64,000 nt of DNA from Pantanalinema sp. GBBB05. GTDB lineage: Bacteria; Cyanobacteriota; Cyanobacteriia; Leptolyngbyales; Leptolyngbyaceae. Position numbers and translations under genes: made by a program. The notes beneath the pieces are model-generated. The model was given only the letters and a program-made list of their open reading frames with translations, made no database searches and was not told the origin of the DNA. The DNA is taken from positions 109,885 through 173,884 of the forward strand of contig VRZD01000011.1 in the NCBI GenBank assembly GCA_016743235.1. The letters are read 5' to 3'. Of the stretch, positions 9,129 to 19,788 are shown in pieces (the first letter of the stretch is position 1; each line of letters opens with the position of its first letter).

Positions 9129-9275
9129 ATGAGTTTAGGGATTTTGGCAGTCCTAATTTTATTAGGATGGATGATTAACCAATTCTTTGTCCTACCGTTC
9201 GGGTGGCTGCATGTGCCAGCTTGGCTTGGTTGGGCGATCGGGCTGTGGTTATTATCCTGGTTTTTACGGGATTAA
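9129..9275 (+). CDS. Small hydrophobic membrane protein, 48 aa
   Basis: ATG 9129 opens a 48-codon frame, ended by TAA at 9273, encoding two hydrophobic stretches: MSLGILAVLILLGWMIN (1-17) and a Trp-rich segment PAWLGWAIGLWLLSWFLRD (30-48), joined by FFVLPFGWLHV. The strong hydrophobic patterning and the terminal charged RD are what a real double-spanning or re-entrant membrane peptide would show and are unlikely by chance. There is no strong Shine-Dalgarno, only GTTAGCCGG upstream. A gene of this size is easily missed. No family recognised. Confidence 0.5.
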   Translation: MSLGILAVLILLGWMINQFFVLPFGWLHVPAWLGWAIGLWLLSWFLRD

Positions 9276-9489
9276 TTAGCTCTAGGAGCACGTTCTCTTC
9301 AGGTTCACTAGCAAGTCAAGCCTGAACCAGGCATGGTTTCAGAATCAATCAATCCTGAAGCCAGAGGGAGCGTTCAGAACAAGATGGATAGCGATTAATT
9401 GCTCTGCACAAAAATTAACTGCACCAGTATCCTATGACGACTCTTTCATCCCGTGATTTGAACTTATGAATTGAGGCAAGAAACGGACT

Positions 9490-12400
9490 ATGACAGCGCC
9501 CCTGCCTGACAACCAAGTAGCCCCGACGGCTTTATATCAGCTTCAGGAACTGGAGCCTAATCTAAGCCATGAGCTATTTAGCAACGCCTTTGACCATGCC
9601 CCGATCGGGATGGCATTGGTTGGCATCGATGGGCAATGGCTACGGGTTAATCGCTCGCTCTGCGCGATCGTGGGCTACTCTGAGGCAGAGTTGTTAGCCA
9701 CCAATTTTCAAGCCCTAACTCATCCAGATGACTTGGAAGCTGACCTAGCATATAGCAAGCAACTGCTACAAGGTCAGATTGAATCGTATCAACTGGAAAA
9801 ACGCTATTTTCATCAACAAGGTCATGTTGTTTGGGTATTATTAAGCGTTTCTTTGCTTCGCCACAATCACGGCAATCCGCCCTATTTTATTGCCCAAATT
9901 CAGGATATTACTGAGCGGAAGCGCATAGAAGCCGCCTTACGCAAAAGCGAAGTCCGCAACCATGTTTTACTCAATGCCATTCCTGACTTAATGCTACGCG
10001 TGAGTCGGGATGGGACCTATTTGGATGTTAAGCCTGCCAAGCATTTCGACACAATTATTCCCTGGCAAGATGTGATTGGCAAACGGGAAGATGAGTTGCT
10101 ACCTCCCGCGATCGTTGATAAGCGGCGGCTGTCTCGGGAACAGGCATTAGCAACGGGTGAAACCCAATTTTGTGAATACCAACTTTTGATCAATAACGTC
10201 TTACACGACGAGGAAGCCCGGATTGTGGCAACGGGTGAAGATGAAGTGTTGATGATTATTCGGGATGTCAGTGAACGTAAACAAACCCAACAACGGTTAA
10301 GTTTGCAATACGCTGCTGCCCAAGTGTTATCTGAATCGCCCAGTTTGCAAGAAGCTACTCCCCGCTTGCTGCAAGTTATTTGTGAAACATTAGGTTGGGA
10401 CTTGGGGCAACTGTGGGCGATCGATCCACTCGCCAATCTCTTACGTTGGGTTGCTAGTTGGCATCGTGATCCCTTGAATCTAGCTGAATTTGAACAAGCC
10501 ACTCAACAGTGTACCTTTGCCCCTGGCGAGGGTGGGGCGGGACGGGTTTGGAGTTCTAGAGAACCGCTATGGATCAATGACGTTGCTGATGAGGATAACT
10601 TCCTGAACCGAGAGTCTGCGGTCAGAGATGGGTTGCACAGCGCCTTTGGTTTCCCAATTCTTAGTGGCAACTGCTCCCTGGGAGTGATTACCTTATTTAG
10701 TCGAGAAGTCCGACTTCCTGACAATGGATTGATGCAAATGATGGCAGCGATCGGTCGCCAAATTGGTCAATTTATGGAACGTAAGCGGGCAGAAGAAGCC
10801 TTGCACCGAAGTAATTCACTGCTCAAAGCTCAACAAGAAGCCGTGATTGACGGCATTTTGGTGTTAGACGAACAAAAAAACATTGTTAGCTATAATCATC
10901 GCTTTCGGCAGATCTGGGAACTGCCAGATGACCTGATGGAATGGGGTGATCTGAAACAACTGTTCACCTGGATGCGATCGCGGCTAGAACGTCCAGAAAT
11001 TTGTTCCGAGACTAGTGATTATATTCAAGAGCATCCCCAAGGGGTAATCTACGACGAAATTCTGTTAAAGGATGGTCGTGTCCTCGATCGCTACTCCAGT
11101 CCCATCCTATCCCCCGATGGCGAGCCCTATGGCAGATTGTGGTATTACCGTGACATTACCGATCGCAAACACGCGGAAGAAGAACTGCAAAGCCAAAACC
11201 ATCAAGCTTATTTGCTGGCAGCCATTACCCTGCGAATTCGGCAATCCTTAAACCTGGATGAAATTCTGAATACGACCGTGGCAGAAGTCCGTCAATTTCT
11301 GCAGGCGGACCGGGTATTGATCTATCGGTTTGAACCTGATTGGTCAGGCACCATCATGGTTGAATCCGTCAATAGTCACTGGCGATCGGCATTGGGCGTA
11401 CAAATCCACGATACTTGCTTTCAAGAAGGGCTCTGGCAAAAATATTACCGTTGGGGCACTAGTGCCATGTTCGACATTGCCCAAGCCGACCTCAGCCCCT
11501 GTTATCGCCAGATGCTGGAGCAATTTCAGGTGAAAGCCAGCTTAGTGGTACCGATTATCCAAGGACGGGGAGCCACTAACAAACCCCAACTATGGGGACT
11601 ACTGATTGCTCATCAATGCGCTAGTTCTCGCCAATGGCGATCGTTTGAAACCGACTTCCTCAGCCAACTTGCCGACCAAGTCGGGATTGCGATCGCTCAA
11701 GCCTACTTGCTAGAACAAGAAACCCAACAACGCGAACAACTGGCTCAACAAAATCTGGCATTGGAACAAGCGCGTCGTGAAGCTGAACGGGCGTCTCAGA
11801 TGAAGAGTACGTTCCTGGCTACCATGAGCCATGAAATCCGCACTCCGATGAATGCCGTGCTCGGGATGACTGGATTACTCATGGACACAAATTTGGATGC
11901 CGAGCAACGAGATTTTGTCGAAACCATTCGGGGTAGTGGGGAAACCTTACTTACTCTGATCAATGAAATTCTCGACTTCTCCAAACTGGAAGCGGGCGAG
12001 ATGGAATTGGAAATTCTCGACTTTGATCTGAGTACCTGCATTGAGGAAGTTGCTGATCTATTAGCAGCGACAGCTCATGGTAAAGGGCTAGAACTAGCAA
12101 CTTTAATCTATCGCAATCTACCTACCCGACTAAAGGGAGATATCAGCCGATTACGCCAGATTCTCACTAACTTAGTCAGTAATGCGATTAAATTTACAGA
12201 AAAAGGTGAAGTCGTGATTCAGGCAGCCCTGAAATCAGAAACGACCACAACAGCAACCATTACCTTTTCGGTGATTGATACCGGCATTGGTATTCCACTC
12301 GAAGCACAGCAAAAATTATTTCGTCCCTTCTGCCAGGTCGATGCGTCCACGACTCGTCGCTATGGGGGTACAGGATTAGGGCTAGCCATCTCCCGGCAAC

Positions 12401-13806
12401 TGGTTGACCTGATGGGGGGGGAAATTGGTGTGGATAGTGTGGAGGGGCAAGGCTCACGGTTCTGGTTTACGGTTACCCTGCATAAACAAGCACCAACGAT
12501 CGCCCCGGTCAATCATCTATTTCCGCCCTCTCTAGATTTAAGTCAGTTGCGGCTACTGGTTGTGGACGATAACGCCACCAATCGCAAAGTGCTACGCTAT
12601 CAGGTGTCATCGTGGGGGATGCAGGTAGACGAAGCTGACGGAGCGATCGCAGCTTTAGAGCAATTACGCCAGCAGGCAATGGTGGGCAATCCCTATGATT
12701 TAGTCATTCTAGATATGCAAATGCCGCTAATGGATGGCGCAATGCTGGGACAGCAAATTAAATCTGATCCTCTATTGGTAGATACCAAATTGATCATGAT
12801 GACGTCCCTCAATCATTGGGGAGGAGCCAGACGCATGCTACAAATGGGATTCTCGGCATATCTAGTCAAACCCGTCAAGCAATCACGGCTACTGGACTGC
12901 ATCGTCAACACCCTAGCGCAATCCTTCAACCCTGCTCGATCAGTGCCTGAAGCCGGCTCGCCTCCCAATGGTCGCAGTACAGCAAGTCCGATCGCCCTCG
13001 ACGGTAAATCTGTTTCTAAAGTCAAAATTCTGTTAGTTGAAGATAACATCGTCAACCAGAAGGTCACCTTGAACCAATTAAAAAATTTGGGCTACTTGGC
13101 AGATGTCGCCGCAAACGGTCAAGAAGCGTTGCAGATGATGGCTCATATTACCTATGACCTCGTGTTAATGGACTGTCAAATGCCGGTGTTAGATGGGTAT
13201 ACCACCACACAAGAGATTCGGCGGTTAGAGGGCGACACTCGCCATACTGTGATTATTGCCCTCACAGCAAATGCGATGAAGGAAGATCGGCGACGCTGTT
13301 TGGATGCTGGCATGGATGACTACTTAAGCAAACCCATTCTCAAAGACAAGCTTGCGAGTAAACTGGCTTATTGGAGTGACATCTTACGATCCATGCCTCA
13401 AGAATCGGCTAACCCGGCGACAACGGCTTCAGAAATGAATATCTTAGATCCTCTGAATCCCCCCTCTGCCACAGAGTTACCGCTTGATTGGGAGCATTTG
13501 CATCAGATTTGTGACGATAGCGCGGAGTTCGAGTTAGAAATTCTCCAAACCTTTGTCAAGGATACAGATCAGCACTTACAGGCAATTCAACATGCGATCG
13601 CTGACCAGAATTTTCTGGCACTTGAGCAGGCAGCCCATCACATTAAGGGAGCCAGTGCGAATGTGGGGCTGTATTTAATGCAAGCCACAGCGTCTGATTT
13701 GGAACAACAAGCTCGCCAACAGCAACTGGAAGGGGGCAGCGATCGCTTGACTGATTTACAGCAATCGTTGCAGCAGGTGCGAACATTTCTGGCAAATCAA
13801 TCTTAG
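9490..13806 (+). CDS. Hybrid sensor histidine kinase with PAS/GAF array, CBCR-like GAF, two receivers and HPt
   Basis: 1438-residue cytosolic phosphorelay protein. Order: PAS1 (about 31-150), PAS2 (157-268), GAF1 (276-430), PAS3 (444-560), GAF2 (574-744), HisKA with His781 in SHEIRTPMN, HATPase (N-box near 888-905, [10 protein letters not shown] near 960), receiver 1 (Asp1075), receiver 2 (Asp1228) and an HPt domain with His1383 in [11 protein letters not shown]2 carries both cysteines of a DXCF cyanobacteriochrome: DTCF with Cys643, and SPCY with Cys671, 28 residues apart as in TePixJ. That makes bilin binding and blue/green-type light sensing plausible but unproven. No membrane segments. 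Its neighbours are partner-switching genes, so it may feed the receiver of the SpoIIE-type phosphatase. Confidence 0.93.
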   Translation: MTAPLPDNQVAPTALYQLQELEPNLSHELFSNAFDHAPIGMALVGIDGQWLRVNRSLCAIVGYSEAELLATNFQALTHPDDLEADLAYSKQLLQGQIESYQLEKRYFHQQGHVVWVLLSVSLLRHNHGNPPYFIAQIQDITERKRIEAALRKSEVRNHVLLNAIPDLMLRVSRDGTYLDVKPAKHFDTIIPWQDVIGKREDELLPPAIVDKRRLSREQALATGETQFCEYQLLINNVLHDEEARIVATGEDEVLMIIRDVSERKQTQQRLSLQYAAAQVLSESPSLQEATPRLLQVICETLGWDLGQLWAIDPLANLLRWVASWHRDPLNLAEFEQATQQCTFAPGEGGAGRVWSSREPLWINDVADEDNFLNRESAVRDGLHSAFGFPILSGNCSLGVITLFSREVRLPDNGLMQMMAAIGRQIGQFMERKRAEEALHRSNSLLKAQQEAVIDGILVLDEQKNIVSYNHRFRQIWELPDDLMEWGDLKQLFTWMRSRLERPEICSETSDYIQEHPQGVIYDEILLKDGRVLDRYSSPILSPDGEPYGRLWYYRDITDRKHAEEELQSQNHQAYLLAAITLRIRQSLNLDEILNTTVAEVRQFLQADRVLIYRFEPDWSGTIMVESVNSHWRSALGVQIHDTCFQEGLWQKYYRWGTSAMFDIAQADLSPCYRQMLEQFQVKASLVVPIIQGRGATNKPQLWGLLIAHQCASSRQWRSFETDFLSQLADQVGIAIAQAYLLEQETQQREQLAQQNLALEQARREAERASQMKSTFLATMSHEIRTPMNAVLGMTGLLMDTNLDAEQRDFVETIRGSGETLLTLINEILDFSKLEAGEMELEILDFDLSTCIEEVADLLAATAHGKGLELATLIYRNLPTRLKGDISRLRQILTNLVSNAIKFTEKGEVVIQAALKSETTTTATITFSVIDTGIGIPLEAQQKLFRPFCQVDASTTRRYGGTGLGLAISRQLVDLMGGEIGVDSVEGQGSRFWFTVTLHKQAPTIAPVNHLFPPSLDLSQLRLLVVDDNATNRKVLRYQVSSWGMQVDEADGAIAALEQLRQQAMVGNPYDLVILDMQMPLMDGAMLGQQIKSDPLLVDTKLIMMTSLNHWGGARRMLQMGFSAYLVKPVKQSRLLDCIVNTLAQSFNPARSVPEAGSPPNGRSTASPIALDGKSVSKVKILLVEDNIVNQKVTLNQLKNLGYLADVAANGQEALQMMAHITYDLVLMDCQMPVLDGYTTTQEIRRLEGDTRHTVIIALTANAMKEDRRRCLDAGMDDYLSKPILKDKLASKLAYWSDILRSMPQESANPATTASEMNILDPLNPPSATELPLDWEHLHQICDDSAEFELEILQTFVKDTDQHLQAIQHAIADQNFLALEQAAHHIKGASANVGLYLMQATASDLEQQARQQQLEGGSDRLTDLQQSLQQVRTFLANQS

Positions 13807-13860
13807 AGATTGATAACTGGCATGATCCCGGATCAACGCCGTTGTCTGGATAAGGTATTC

Positions 13861-14292
13861 TTAGGGGAGCGGGAGGTACTTTTTCACTAGCAGCAAACAA
13901 TTACGATCGTCCGCCATGCGGGTATAGCTTAAAGAATCCGCAATTCGCTGCATTAACCGTAAGCCCCGTCCACCTTCCGCTTCAGAATCCAATTCTTGAG
14001 GCATACGCTCTAAGCACCGATGGAGGTCAAAGGGTTGCCCATAGTCCCAAATTCGCATCTCCAGTTGGTCAGCATAGACCCTAACTTCCATCTCGATCGG
14101 GACATTCATCGGCAATCCTTTATGAGCATGGCGCACTGCATTTGTAAATCCTTCCGCCAAAGCCAATTGGCACTCCAACCAGGCATGGTAAGGGATGGGC
14201 GGTCCATTCAGCTGATCGAACCACTCCAATACTTGGGCAAGGGTATTCAGGTCGGTATTTACTTGAAGGGAAGATTTATAAAGTGGTTGCAA
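13861..14292 (-). CDS. RsbW-like anti-sigma factor / serine kinase
   Basis: 143-residue GHKL ATPase of the RsbW/SpoIIAB type. The N-box is ALAEGFTNAVRHAHKG (about 59-74), the G1-like motif is IWDYGQPFD, and GGRGLRLMQRIAD (about 116-128) forms the ATP lid. In partner switching such a protein binds and inhibits a target regulator, and phosphorylates a STAS antagonist. Both other parts of the module lie nearby: the SpoIIE-type phosphatase at 14514 (divergent) and the STAS protein at 15796. The target of sequestration is not in view. It ends 54 bp from the convergent hybrid kinase gene. Confidence 0.88.
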   Translation of the reverse strand: MQPLYKSSLQVNTDLNTLAQVLEWFDQLNGPPIPYHAWLECQLALAEGFTNAVRHAHKGLPMNVPIEMEVRVYADQLEMRIWDYGQPFDLHRCLERMPQELDSEAEGGRGLRLMQRIADSLSYTRMADDRNCLLLVKKYLPLP

Positions 14293-14513
14293 TGGCTAAA
14301 GATCCCCGCGCTTAAACCCTGAAAATAGTGTATAGTCGTTTACTCAAATTGATCCCATTTCTAAGAACTCTTGAAAAAGTCGTTTAAGCGAATTGAACTT
14401 TTGTGATTGAAGTCGATATCTATCGGATCTACAGAAGTTCTATAACCTGAATTGTCGCACTTTTTTTAGCTAGTTCCTAACTCTAGGACACTTTTTACCG
14501 TATTCCTGCTTCT

Positions 14514-15665
14514 ATGTCGAACGCTCCTTCCAAAATTCTGGTAATTGATGATGATCTAACGGCTCGCTTAGTTTTGAAAAAAATGTTGGAGGAACAGGGA
14601 TACGAAGTTGTTACCGCCAATGACGGGATTGAAGGAGTTAAACAAGCCCAACAATTACGTCCAGCCTTAATTATTTGTGACTGGATGATGCCACGGATGG
14701 ATGGCATTGAAGTCTGCCGCTATATCAAAGGTGAACCGGAACTGGCAACGATTTTCTTTATCCTACTAACAGCTCGGGATGGCGTAGAAGATCGAGTTCA
14801 GGGATTAGATAGTGGTGCCGATGACTTCCTCTCCAAACCGGTAGAAAGCAGCGAATTGAAAGCCAGAGTCCGGGCAGGGTTACGGCTGCATCGGGTCTAT
14901 CAAGACCTGCAGGATCAAAAACGCATTTTGGAGTGTGAATTAGCAGAGGCTGCCGAGTATGTGCGATCGCTGCTCCCCCTGCCGCTCGATCGCAAAATTA
15001 AGATTGATACTCGTTTCGTGCCCTCCCGGCATTTAGGTGGAGATTGCTTCGATTATTACTGGCTCGATCCTGACTATTTAGCGATTTATCTACTCGATGT
15101 TTCTGGGCACGGATTAGGGGCCGCATTACCATCTATTTCGGTCTTGAACTTGTTGCGCTCCCAATCCATGGATGGAGTCAACTTCTACCAGCCTAACCAT
15201 GTGCTAACGGCTTTAAATGAAGCGTTCCAAATGGATTTCCAAAACGATAAATATTTCACCATTTGGTATGGCGTTTATAACCAGGCAAGACGGCAATTGA
15301 TTTATTCCAGTGCCGGACATCCACCAGCAATTCTAATTTCAGAATCACCTGATAAAACGCTGCAAATCAGCCAATTGAAAACGGTGAGTTTACCGATCGG
15401 GATGATGCCAGATACAAAATTTGTCAACCAGCGCTGTACAGTCGAAGACCATAGCACGTTATATATTTTCAGCGATGGCGTCTATGAGATCCATCAAACC
15501 GACGGTGAGGTTTGGGGACTAGATGCGTTTATCCAACTCCTCGCCAAGCACCGTGACACAATCCATCAGCATGGACTGAATTACATTCTGGATTACGTCA
15601 AGTCACTTAACTCTAAAGAAGTATTTGAGGACGATCTCTCGTTGCTACAAATTCAATTTAGTTAA
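14514..15665 (+). CDS. Response regulator with SpoIIE-type PP2C phosphatase domain (RsbU-like)
   Basis: 383 residues. An N-terminal receiver (about 7-125) has phospho-acceptor Asp56 in IICDWMMPRMDG; a helical linker (130-155) leads to a SpoIIE/RsbU PP2C domain (about 155-383) with the metal motifs GGDCFDYYW and DVSGHGLGAAL. In known systems the phosphatase dephosphorylates the STAS antagonist so that it captures the anti-sigma kinase; receiver phosphorylation sets the activity. The upstream hybrid kinase is a candidate phosphodonor (inference from proximity). Transcribed divergently from the RsbW-like gene across 221 bp. Confidence 0.92.
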   Translation: MSNAPSKILVIDDDLTARLVLKKMLEEQGYEVVTANDGIEGVKQAQQLRPALIICDWMMPRMDGIEVCRYIKGEPELATIFFILLTARDGVEDRVQGLDSGADDFLSKPVESSELKARVRAGLRLHRVYQDLQDQKRILECELAEAAEYVRSLLPLPLDRKIKIDTRFVPSRHLGGDCFDYYWLDPDYLAIYLLDVSGHGLGAALPSISVLNLLRSQSMDGVNFYQPNHVLTALNEAFQMDFQNDKYFTIWYGVYNQARRQLIYSSAGHPPAILISESPDKTLQISQLKTVSLPIGMMPDTKFVNQRCTVEDHSTLYIFSDGVYEIHQTDGEVWGLDAFIQLLAKHRDTIHQHGLNYILDYVKSLNSKEVFEDDLSLLQIQFS

Positions 15666-15698
15666 GGATTAATTTCCCAAGCAGAGAATAGATAACTA

Positions 15699-15724
15699 TA
15701 GGACAACATAGATTGTCCTGATTT
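15699..15724 (+). terminator. Possible weak terminator after the SpoIIE-type phosphatase gene
   Basis: AGGACAA (15700-15706) and TTGTCCT (15713-15719) form a 7-bp perfect stem with a 6-base loop, followed by GATTTAG. It lies 34 bases after the stop codon. The T-run is short, so termination would be leaky. Confidence 0.45.
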
Positions 15725-15795
15725 AGACATGCTGTGTAGTAGATGCTAGCCATGAGTTATCCATTCGATCTAGCTGCTTTCAGCAACTTAGGCTT

Positions 15796-16140
15796 CTAAA
15801 TCAACTCAGGGGTTTCCTGTAATACCTGACCAAATTCTCTTTGGTCAGAGTATATTTGAAATACTTGATCCATCCCTGTAATTTCGAATAACATTCTGGC
15901 TTGTTCCCCAACCGAGCAGAAAAATAGCTTGCGACCGGTTGCCCGAGCCGACTTAAACGCCATCACCAATCCTCCCAATCCAGAGCTGTCAATAAAGGTA
16001 ACGCTCTGGAGATCCACCAGAATACCTCTGGCTCCAGCTTCGAGACTTTCATTGATGTCATGACGGAGTTGATTAGCTTGGGGGCCATCCAAAATTCCAG
16101 AAGGTTGAATAACCTTAATCGCAGAAATCGTAGAGTCCAT
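15796..16140 (-). CDS. STAS-domain anti-sigma factor antagonist (RsbV-like)
   Basis: 114-residue single STAS domain. The conserved phosphorylation loop is FIDSSGLGGL, with Asp51 followed by Ser52; Ser52 aligns with the regulatory serine of RsbV and SpoIIAA. Unphosphorylated, it should bind the RsbW-like kinase and free its target; phosphorylated, it should not. The RsbW-like gene (13861) and the phosphatase gene (14514) are close by, although the three genes are in alternating orientation rather than one operon, so they are probably transcribed separately. Confidence 0.92.
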   Translation of the reverse strand: MDSTISAIKVIQPSGILDGPQANQLRHDINESLEAGARGILVDLQSVTFIDSSGLGGLVMAFKSARATGRKLFFCSVGEQARMLFEITGMDQVFQIYSDQREFGQVLQETPELI

Positions 16141-16647
16141 GATGTAATTGAAGTCTCAACGTCGAGAATATCCCAATTGGTAGAGCATCCAAGGATCGCC
16201 TGTATTAAGCGATTAGAGTAAGGGGCTGAGATCCATATTGTCAGAATCTGTCATGAATGGCAGCCCAACAGAGAAGATTCATGCCAAATTGAGCACGGTA
16301 CTTGCCCGAAATCTCATAGATAGTACTCCGGAACAGCTCTTTTCCTTGCGAACTTTAATCAAGAGTACCCAGAATAGTATCTACACGAACGCTTATTTCT
16401 GACTCATTACAAGATATTAATAGAGTTAAAGGCGAATGCCAAGCCAAGTTTATAGATGTGAATCTATGATGACTATAGATGAAATTTGTCGGCTCAGAAT
16501 GACTCTAGCTTTAGTAAAGCAGCTTCACTAGGCTATAGAAGTCCTCTGATCAGTCAACTCAATCTCAAGCGTTAAACCGTGCTATTGCTATCCCTCTGTG
16601 TAGATCCTCTCTGTCACCAACCTTTGTGCCTTTGGAAGTGAGCAACG
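16141..16647. other. Intergenic region, 507 bp
   Basis: Between divergent genes (STAS minus, PBP2 plus). No coding frame is supported. It has an inverted repeat ATAGAT-GTGA-ATCTAT at 16452-16467 and a further TATAGATG just downstream, suggesting an operator or promoter region. A tRNA-like snatch at 16173-16190 was considered and rejected. Confidence 0.4.
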
Positions 16648-18411
16648 ATGGCGAATGGAATTTCTGTCTCCGGTAGTCGATTCATTAATGTGGCGCTAAC
16701 TCAGCGTTCCCAGCGCTCGTTCGCTCTGTTAATTGTCGCGACGGCGCTTTTGAGCGTTTGCGGTTTGCGCTTGGTGCAATTGCAGCTTGTCCAGGGTGAA
16801 TATCATCGCCATCGGGCAGAACAAAATCGCATTGCACTCATCCCGATCGTGGCAGATCGGGGCAATATTGTCGATCGGAAAGGGCATCTTTTAGCTGCCA
16901 ATCGCTTGTCCCGTTCTGTGTATCTCCGAGCGCGTGAACAATCTGAACAGCAGTGGCGTCAAGTTGTGCCCAAACTCGCCAGCATTCTGAAGATTCCCCC
17001 AGAAGAGATTCTGACCAAACTGCAACAAAGTGGCTACCGAGCCGCCATGCCAATTCGGATTAGCCGTAACCTTAGCCGTGATGCCTTTATCGCCTTGGCA
17101 GAACGGGCTGGGCAGTTCCCTGGTGTAGAAATTCGGGCAGAATCGAGCCGCTACTATCCTGAAAAGAGCTTGGCAGCCCATATTTTGGGTTATATCAGCG
17201 AAGCCAGTCCTGCTGATGTCAAAGCCAATCCCAACTATCCACCCGGTATGTTAGTGGGGCAAATGGGGATTGAGCGGTTAGCTAACACTGAACTTCAGGG
17301 TGTTTGGGGAGGACAGGTGGTAGAGGTAGATGCCACTGGGCAAGAGGTCAAAATTTTGGGCACAAAAGTAGCTCAATCCGGCAACCCGGTCCAACTCACA
17401 CTTGATCTTGAACTCCAGAAAACTGCCGAACAGGCACTTGCCAATCGGCGGGGAGCCGTCGTTGTAATGGATGTTAAAACGGGAGGCATCTTAGCGCTAG
17501 CCAGCGGTCCGACCTTTGATCCCAACCTGTTCACCCGCAATATTTCTACGGCTGAATGGCAGCAGTTACAAAGTGAAGATGATCCGTTTCTAAATCGGGC
17601 ATTGCAAGGTTATCCCCCAGGCAGTACCTTCAAGGTCGTTACGGCGATCGCGGGGATGCAGTCTGGTAAGTTTTCCTCCGATTCTCTAGTGGCAACGGCT
17701 GCCTATATCAATTTGGGCGGACATCTGTTTCATGAGCATGGCGGAAGTGGGTATGGAGTGATTGGCTTCCGAGATGCTTTGGCATTTAGTAGTAACACCT
17801 TCTTCTATCAAGTTGGGTTAGAAACGGGTCCCGAAAATATTTCTAAGTGGGGACACAAGCTCGGGATTGGCAACTTAACAGATTTGAAATTAGACGGGGG
17901 TAGTCATGGCATGATTCCGACTCCGGCGGAGAAAGAGCAGTTATTTAAGGAACCCTGGTATGGCGGTGACACTGTTAGTATGGCGATCGGGCAAGGTTTA
18001 GTCCAAGTGACACCATTGGAGTTGGCTGTGGTGTATTCAGCGATCGCCAATGGCGGGTGGCGGGTTAAGCCCCACTTAATGGTCAGCCAAACAAACACCC
18101 CTGCCATGAAACCCGAAAAAATTGGACTGCAACCCGATGTACTATCTGTCGTTCGGGCTGGATTAGCGGCTGTAGTCCGTGAGGGCACAGCTCGACAACT
18201 CAGTGATGGCTCCATTCCCCTAACGGCTGGGAAAACAGGAACGGCTGAAGTGTTAGGTCAACGGGATAATGCCTTATATGCCGGATTTGGTCCCGTGGAT
18301 CAACCTCAAATTGCTGTGGCTGTCGTCGTGGAGAATGGTGGGTTTGGGGCAGAGTCTGCCGTGCCAATCGCCCATCAGATCTACAGAACCTATTTCAAAG
18401 GCAAAAAATAG
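16648..18411 (+). CDS. mrdA: Penicillin-binding protein 2
   Basis: 587-residue class B PBP, a DD-transpeptidase of cell elongation acting in the periplasm and anchored by one N-terminal membrane helix (about residues 24-46). The dimerisation domain (about 55-230) precedes the transpeptidase domain (about 245-580). The catalytic motifs are S326-T-F-K329 (SXXK), the SSN tripeptide in FSSNTFFYQ, and KTGTAE near 531. DRGNIVDRKGHLLA near 70 is the usual N-terminal PBP motif. In the elongasome it partners RodA; no rodA lies in the window. ATG 16648 is preceded by a plausible GGAAGTGAG. Confidence 0.95.
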   Translation: MANGISVSGSRFINVALTQRSQRSFALLIVATALLSVCGLRLVQLQLVQGEYHRHRAEQNRIALIPIVADRGNIVDRKGHLLAANRLSRSVYLRAREQSEQQWRQVVPKLASILKIPPEEILTKLQQSGYRAAMPIRISRNLSRDAFIALAERAGQFPGVEIRAESSRYYPEKSLAAHILGYISEASPADVKANPNYPPGMLVGQMGIERLANTELQGVWGGQVVEVDATGQEVKILGTKVAQSGNPVQLTLDLELQKTAEQALANRRGAVVVMDVKTGGILALASGPTFDPNLFTRNISTAEWQQLQSEDDPFLNRALQGYPPGSTFKVVTAIAGMQSGKFSSDSLVATAAYINLGGHLFHEHGGSGYGVIGFRDALAFSSNTFFYQVGLETGPENISKWGHKLGIGNLTDLKLDGGSHGMIPTPAEKEQLFKEPWYGGDTVSMAIGQGLVQVTPLELAVVYSAIANGGWRVKPHLMVSQTNTPAMKPEKIGLQPDVLSVVRAGLAAVVREGTARQLSDGSIPLTAGKTGTAEVLGQRDNALYAGFGPVDQPQIAVAVVVENGGFGAESAVPIAHQIYRTYFKGKK

Positions 18412-18433
18412 ACACGCCTTTCCCATTAGCTGG

Positions 18434-19480
18434 TTACCGGTGTCTAGACCGATGAGAACGACGAGAACCACGTCCTAATCGACGTGTTAACGCGGCGATC
18501 GGACTCAAAAGCGCATTGACCCGATGCCGTTGTTGCCTGCGACTAGGGCTGGGGCTAATGCGATCGCCGGATGGCTCAGTTGATTCTTCAGCAGAACTGG
18601 CTTTTGGCAGGCGCACAGCATGATGACTCGGTTCAATCTTGGCTCCGTAATATTTGGCATATACCTGCGTAAATTCTGCGCCAAACAAGATAATTTGAGC
18701 TGAATAAAATACCCAGATCAAAATAATGACTAAGGAACCAGCCGCTCCATAAGTAGAATTTACGCCACTATTCCCTAAATACAAACCAATGAGAAATTTA
18801 CCCACATTGAAGAGTAACGCCGTAAATGCGGCTCCTACCCATAAATCTTTCCAGCGAGCCTGGACATCCGGCAAGAATTTATAAATAGCCGCAAACAATA
18901 AAGTGATGAAACCAAAGGAAATGGCAAAGTTAAGCAGCTGTCCTAGAACCATATAACCCGGAATTAGACTGCCAAAGAAGTTACTAATTGCGGCTAACGC
19001 GGCGGATAGCACCAGGGATACTAACAGTAAAAAGCCTAGGACTAGCACCATCGCAAAGGATAAAAATCGGGATTGAATAAAACTTTTGACCGCTAATCCC
19101 GGTTTCGGCTTCACTTCCCAAATCGCATTCAGCGCATCTTGAAGTTGTCCAAATACACCAGACGCCCCAAAAAACAATGCCCCAATCCCAAAGATAGTAG
19201 CTACCGTACCACCAGAATTTGGCTTTTGGGTATTTTGGATCATCGTCTGGATTACTTCTGCCCCATCCCGACCAACTAACCCTTGAATTTGCCCAATAAT
19301 TTCCCCCCGTGCCGCTTCTTCTCCAAATACCGCTCCTGCGATCGCGATCGCAATCAGCAATAAAGGAGCCAAGGAAAACACGGTGTAGTAGGCTAATGCC
19401 GCCGCCCAAAGCGAGGCTTTGTCTTCATTCCACTCGTTAAATGTTTCTTTTAGTAATGCAAAAATGCCTTTCCGTTGCAT
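18434..19480 (-). CDS. YihY/BrkB family membrane protein
   Basis: 348-residue inner-membrane protein with about six hydrophobic segments between 25 and 265. The N-terminal ALAYYTVFSLAPLLLIAIAIAG (about 27-48) and the GASGVFGQLQDALNAIWEVKP region are characteristic of the family formerly called RNase BN or BrkB. Its biochemical function is not established. The C-terminal 80 residues are hydrophilic, basic and Ser/Arg-rich, with a final RSHRSRHR. It is convergent with mrdA, with only 22 bp between the stops. Confidence 0.88.
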   Translation of the reverse strand: MQRKGIFALLKETFNEWNEDKASLWAAALAYYTVFSLAPLLLIAIAIAGAVFGEEAARGEIIGQIQGLVGRDGAEVIQTMIQNTQKPNSGGTVATIFGIGALFFGASGVFGQLQDALNAIWEVKPKPGLAVKSFIQSRFLSFAMVLVLGFLLLVSLVLSAALAAISNFFGSLIPGYMVLGQLLNFAISFGFITLLFAAIYKFLPDVQARWKDLWVGAAFTALLFNVGKFLIGLYLGNSGVNSTYGAAGSLVIILIWVFYSAQIILFGAEFTQVYAKYYGAKIEPSHHAVRLPKASSAEESTEPSGDRISPSPSRRQQRHRVNALLSPIAALTRRLGRGSRRSHRSRHR

Positions 19481-19788
19481 AAATCTGGCGATCGTTTAAG
19501 TTTAGCTAACGCTATTTTTTATGACCACGATCAAAACTGCATCGCTCTCAGGAACGATCCGTAACCAAGGAGTAACCTACCAATGGAGATAAACGGTCTA
19601 ACTCAGCAAAACTGTTAGCGAGATCGCTAGCAATGGATAACATTTCCCAACACTATATCGCTGCGATGAGATAGGAGCGATCGACTATGATGAAGCAGCG
19701 ATTTACTGCCACTTAATGTTGACTTTAGCTAGTGCTGGTGAATTGTCTATCAATCACTGGCATTGACCCAGGGCACGGATGAGGTGAG
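19481..19788. other. Intergenic region, 308 bp
   Basis: Between the divergent YihY and DUF1460 genes. It carries no supported coding frame and no clear hairpin; it contains CGATCG/GCGATCG motifs only. It should contain two divergent promoters, which I cannot place with confidence. Confidence 0.35.

Noticed and set aside
8774..9178. 134-codon frame on the plus strand
   Set aside because: Cys/Ser/Arg-rich translation without domains or signal; overlaps a better 48-codon frame at its end; no ribosome-binding site.
16173..16190. tRNA-like D-arm stretch AATTGGTAGAGCA
   Set aside because: No acceptor stem, anticodon arm or TTCGANTC T-loop follows; a chance match.
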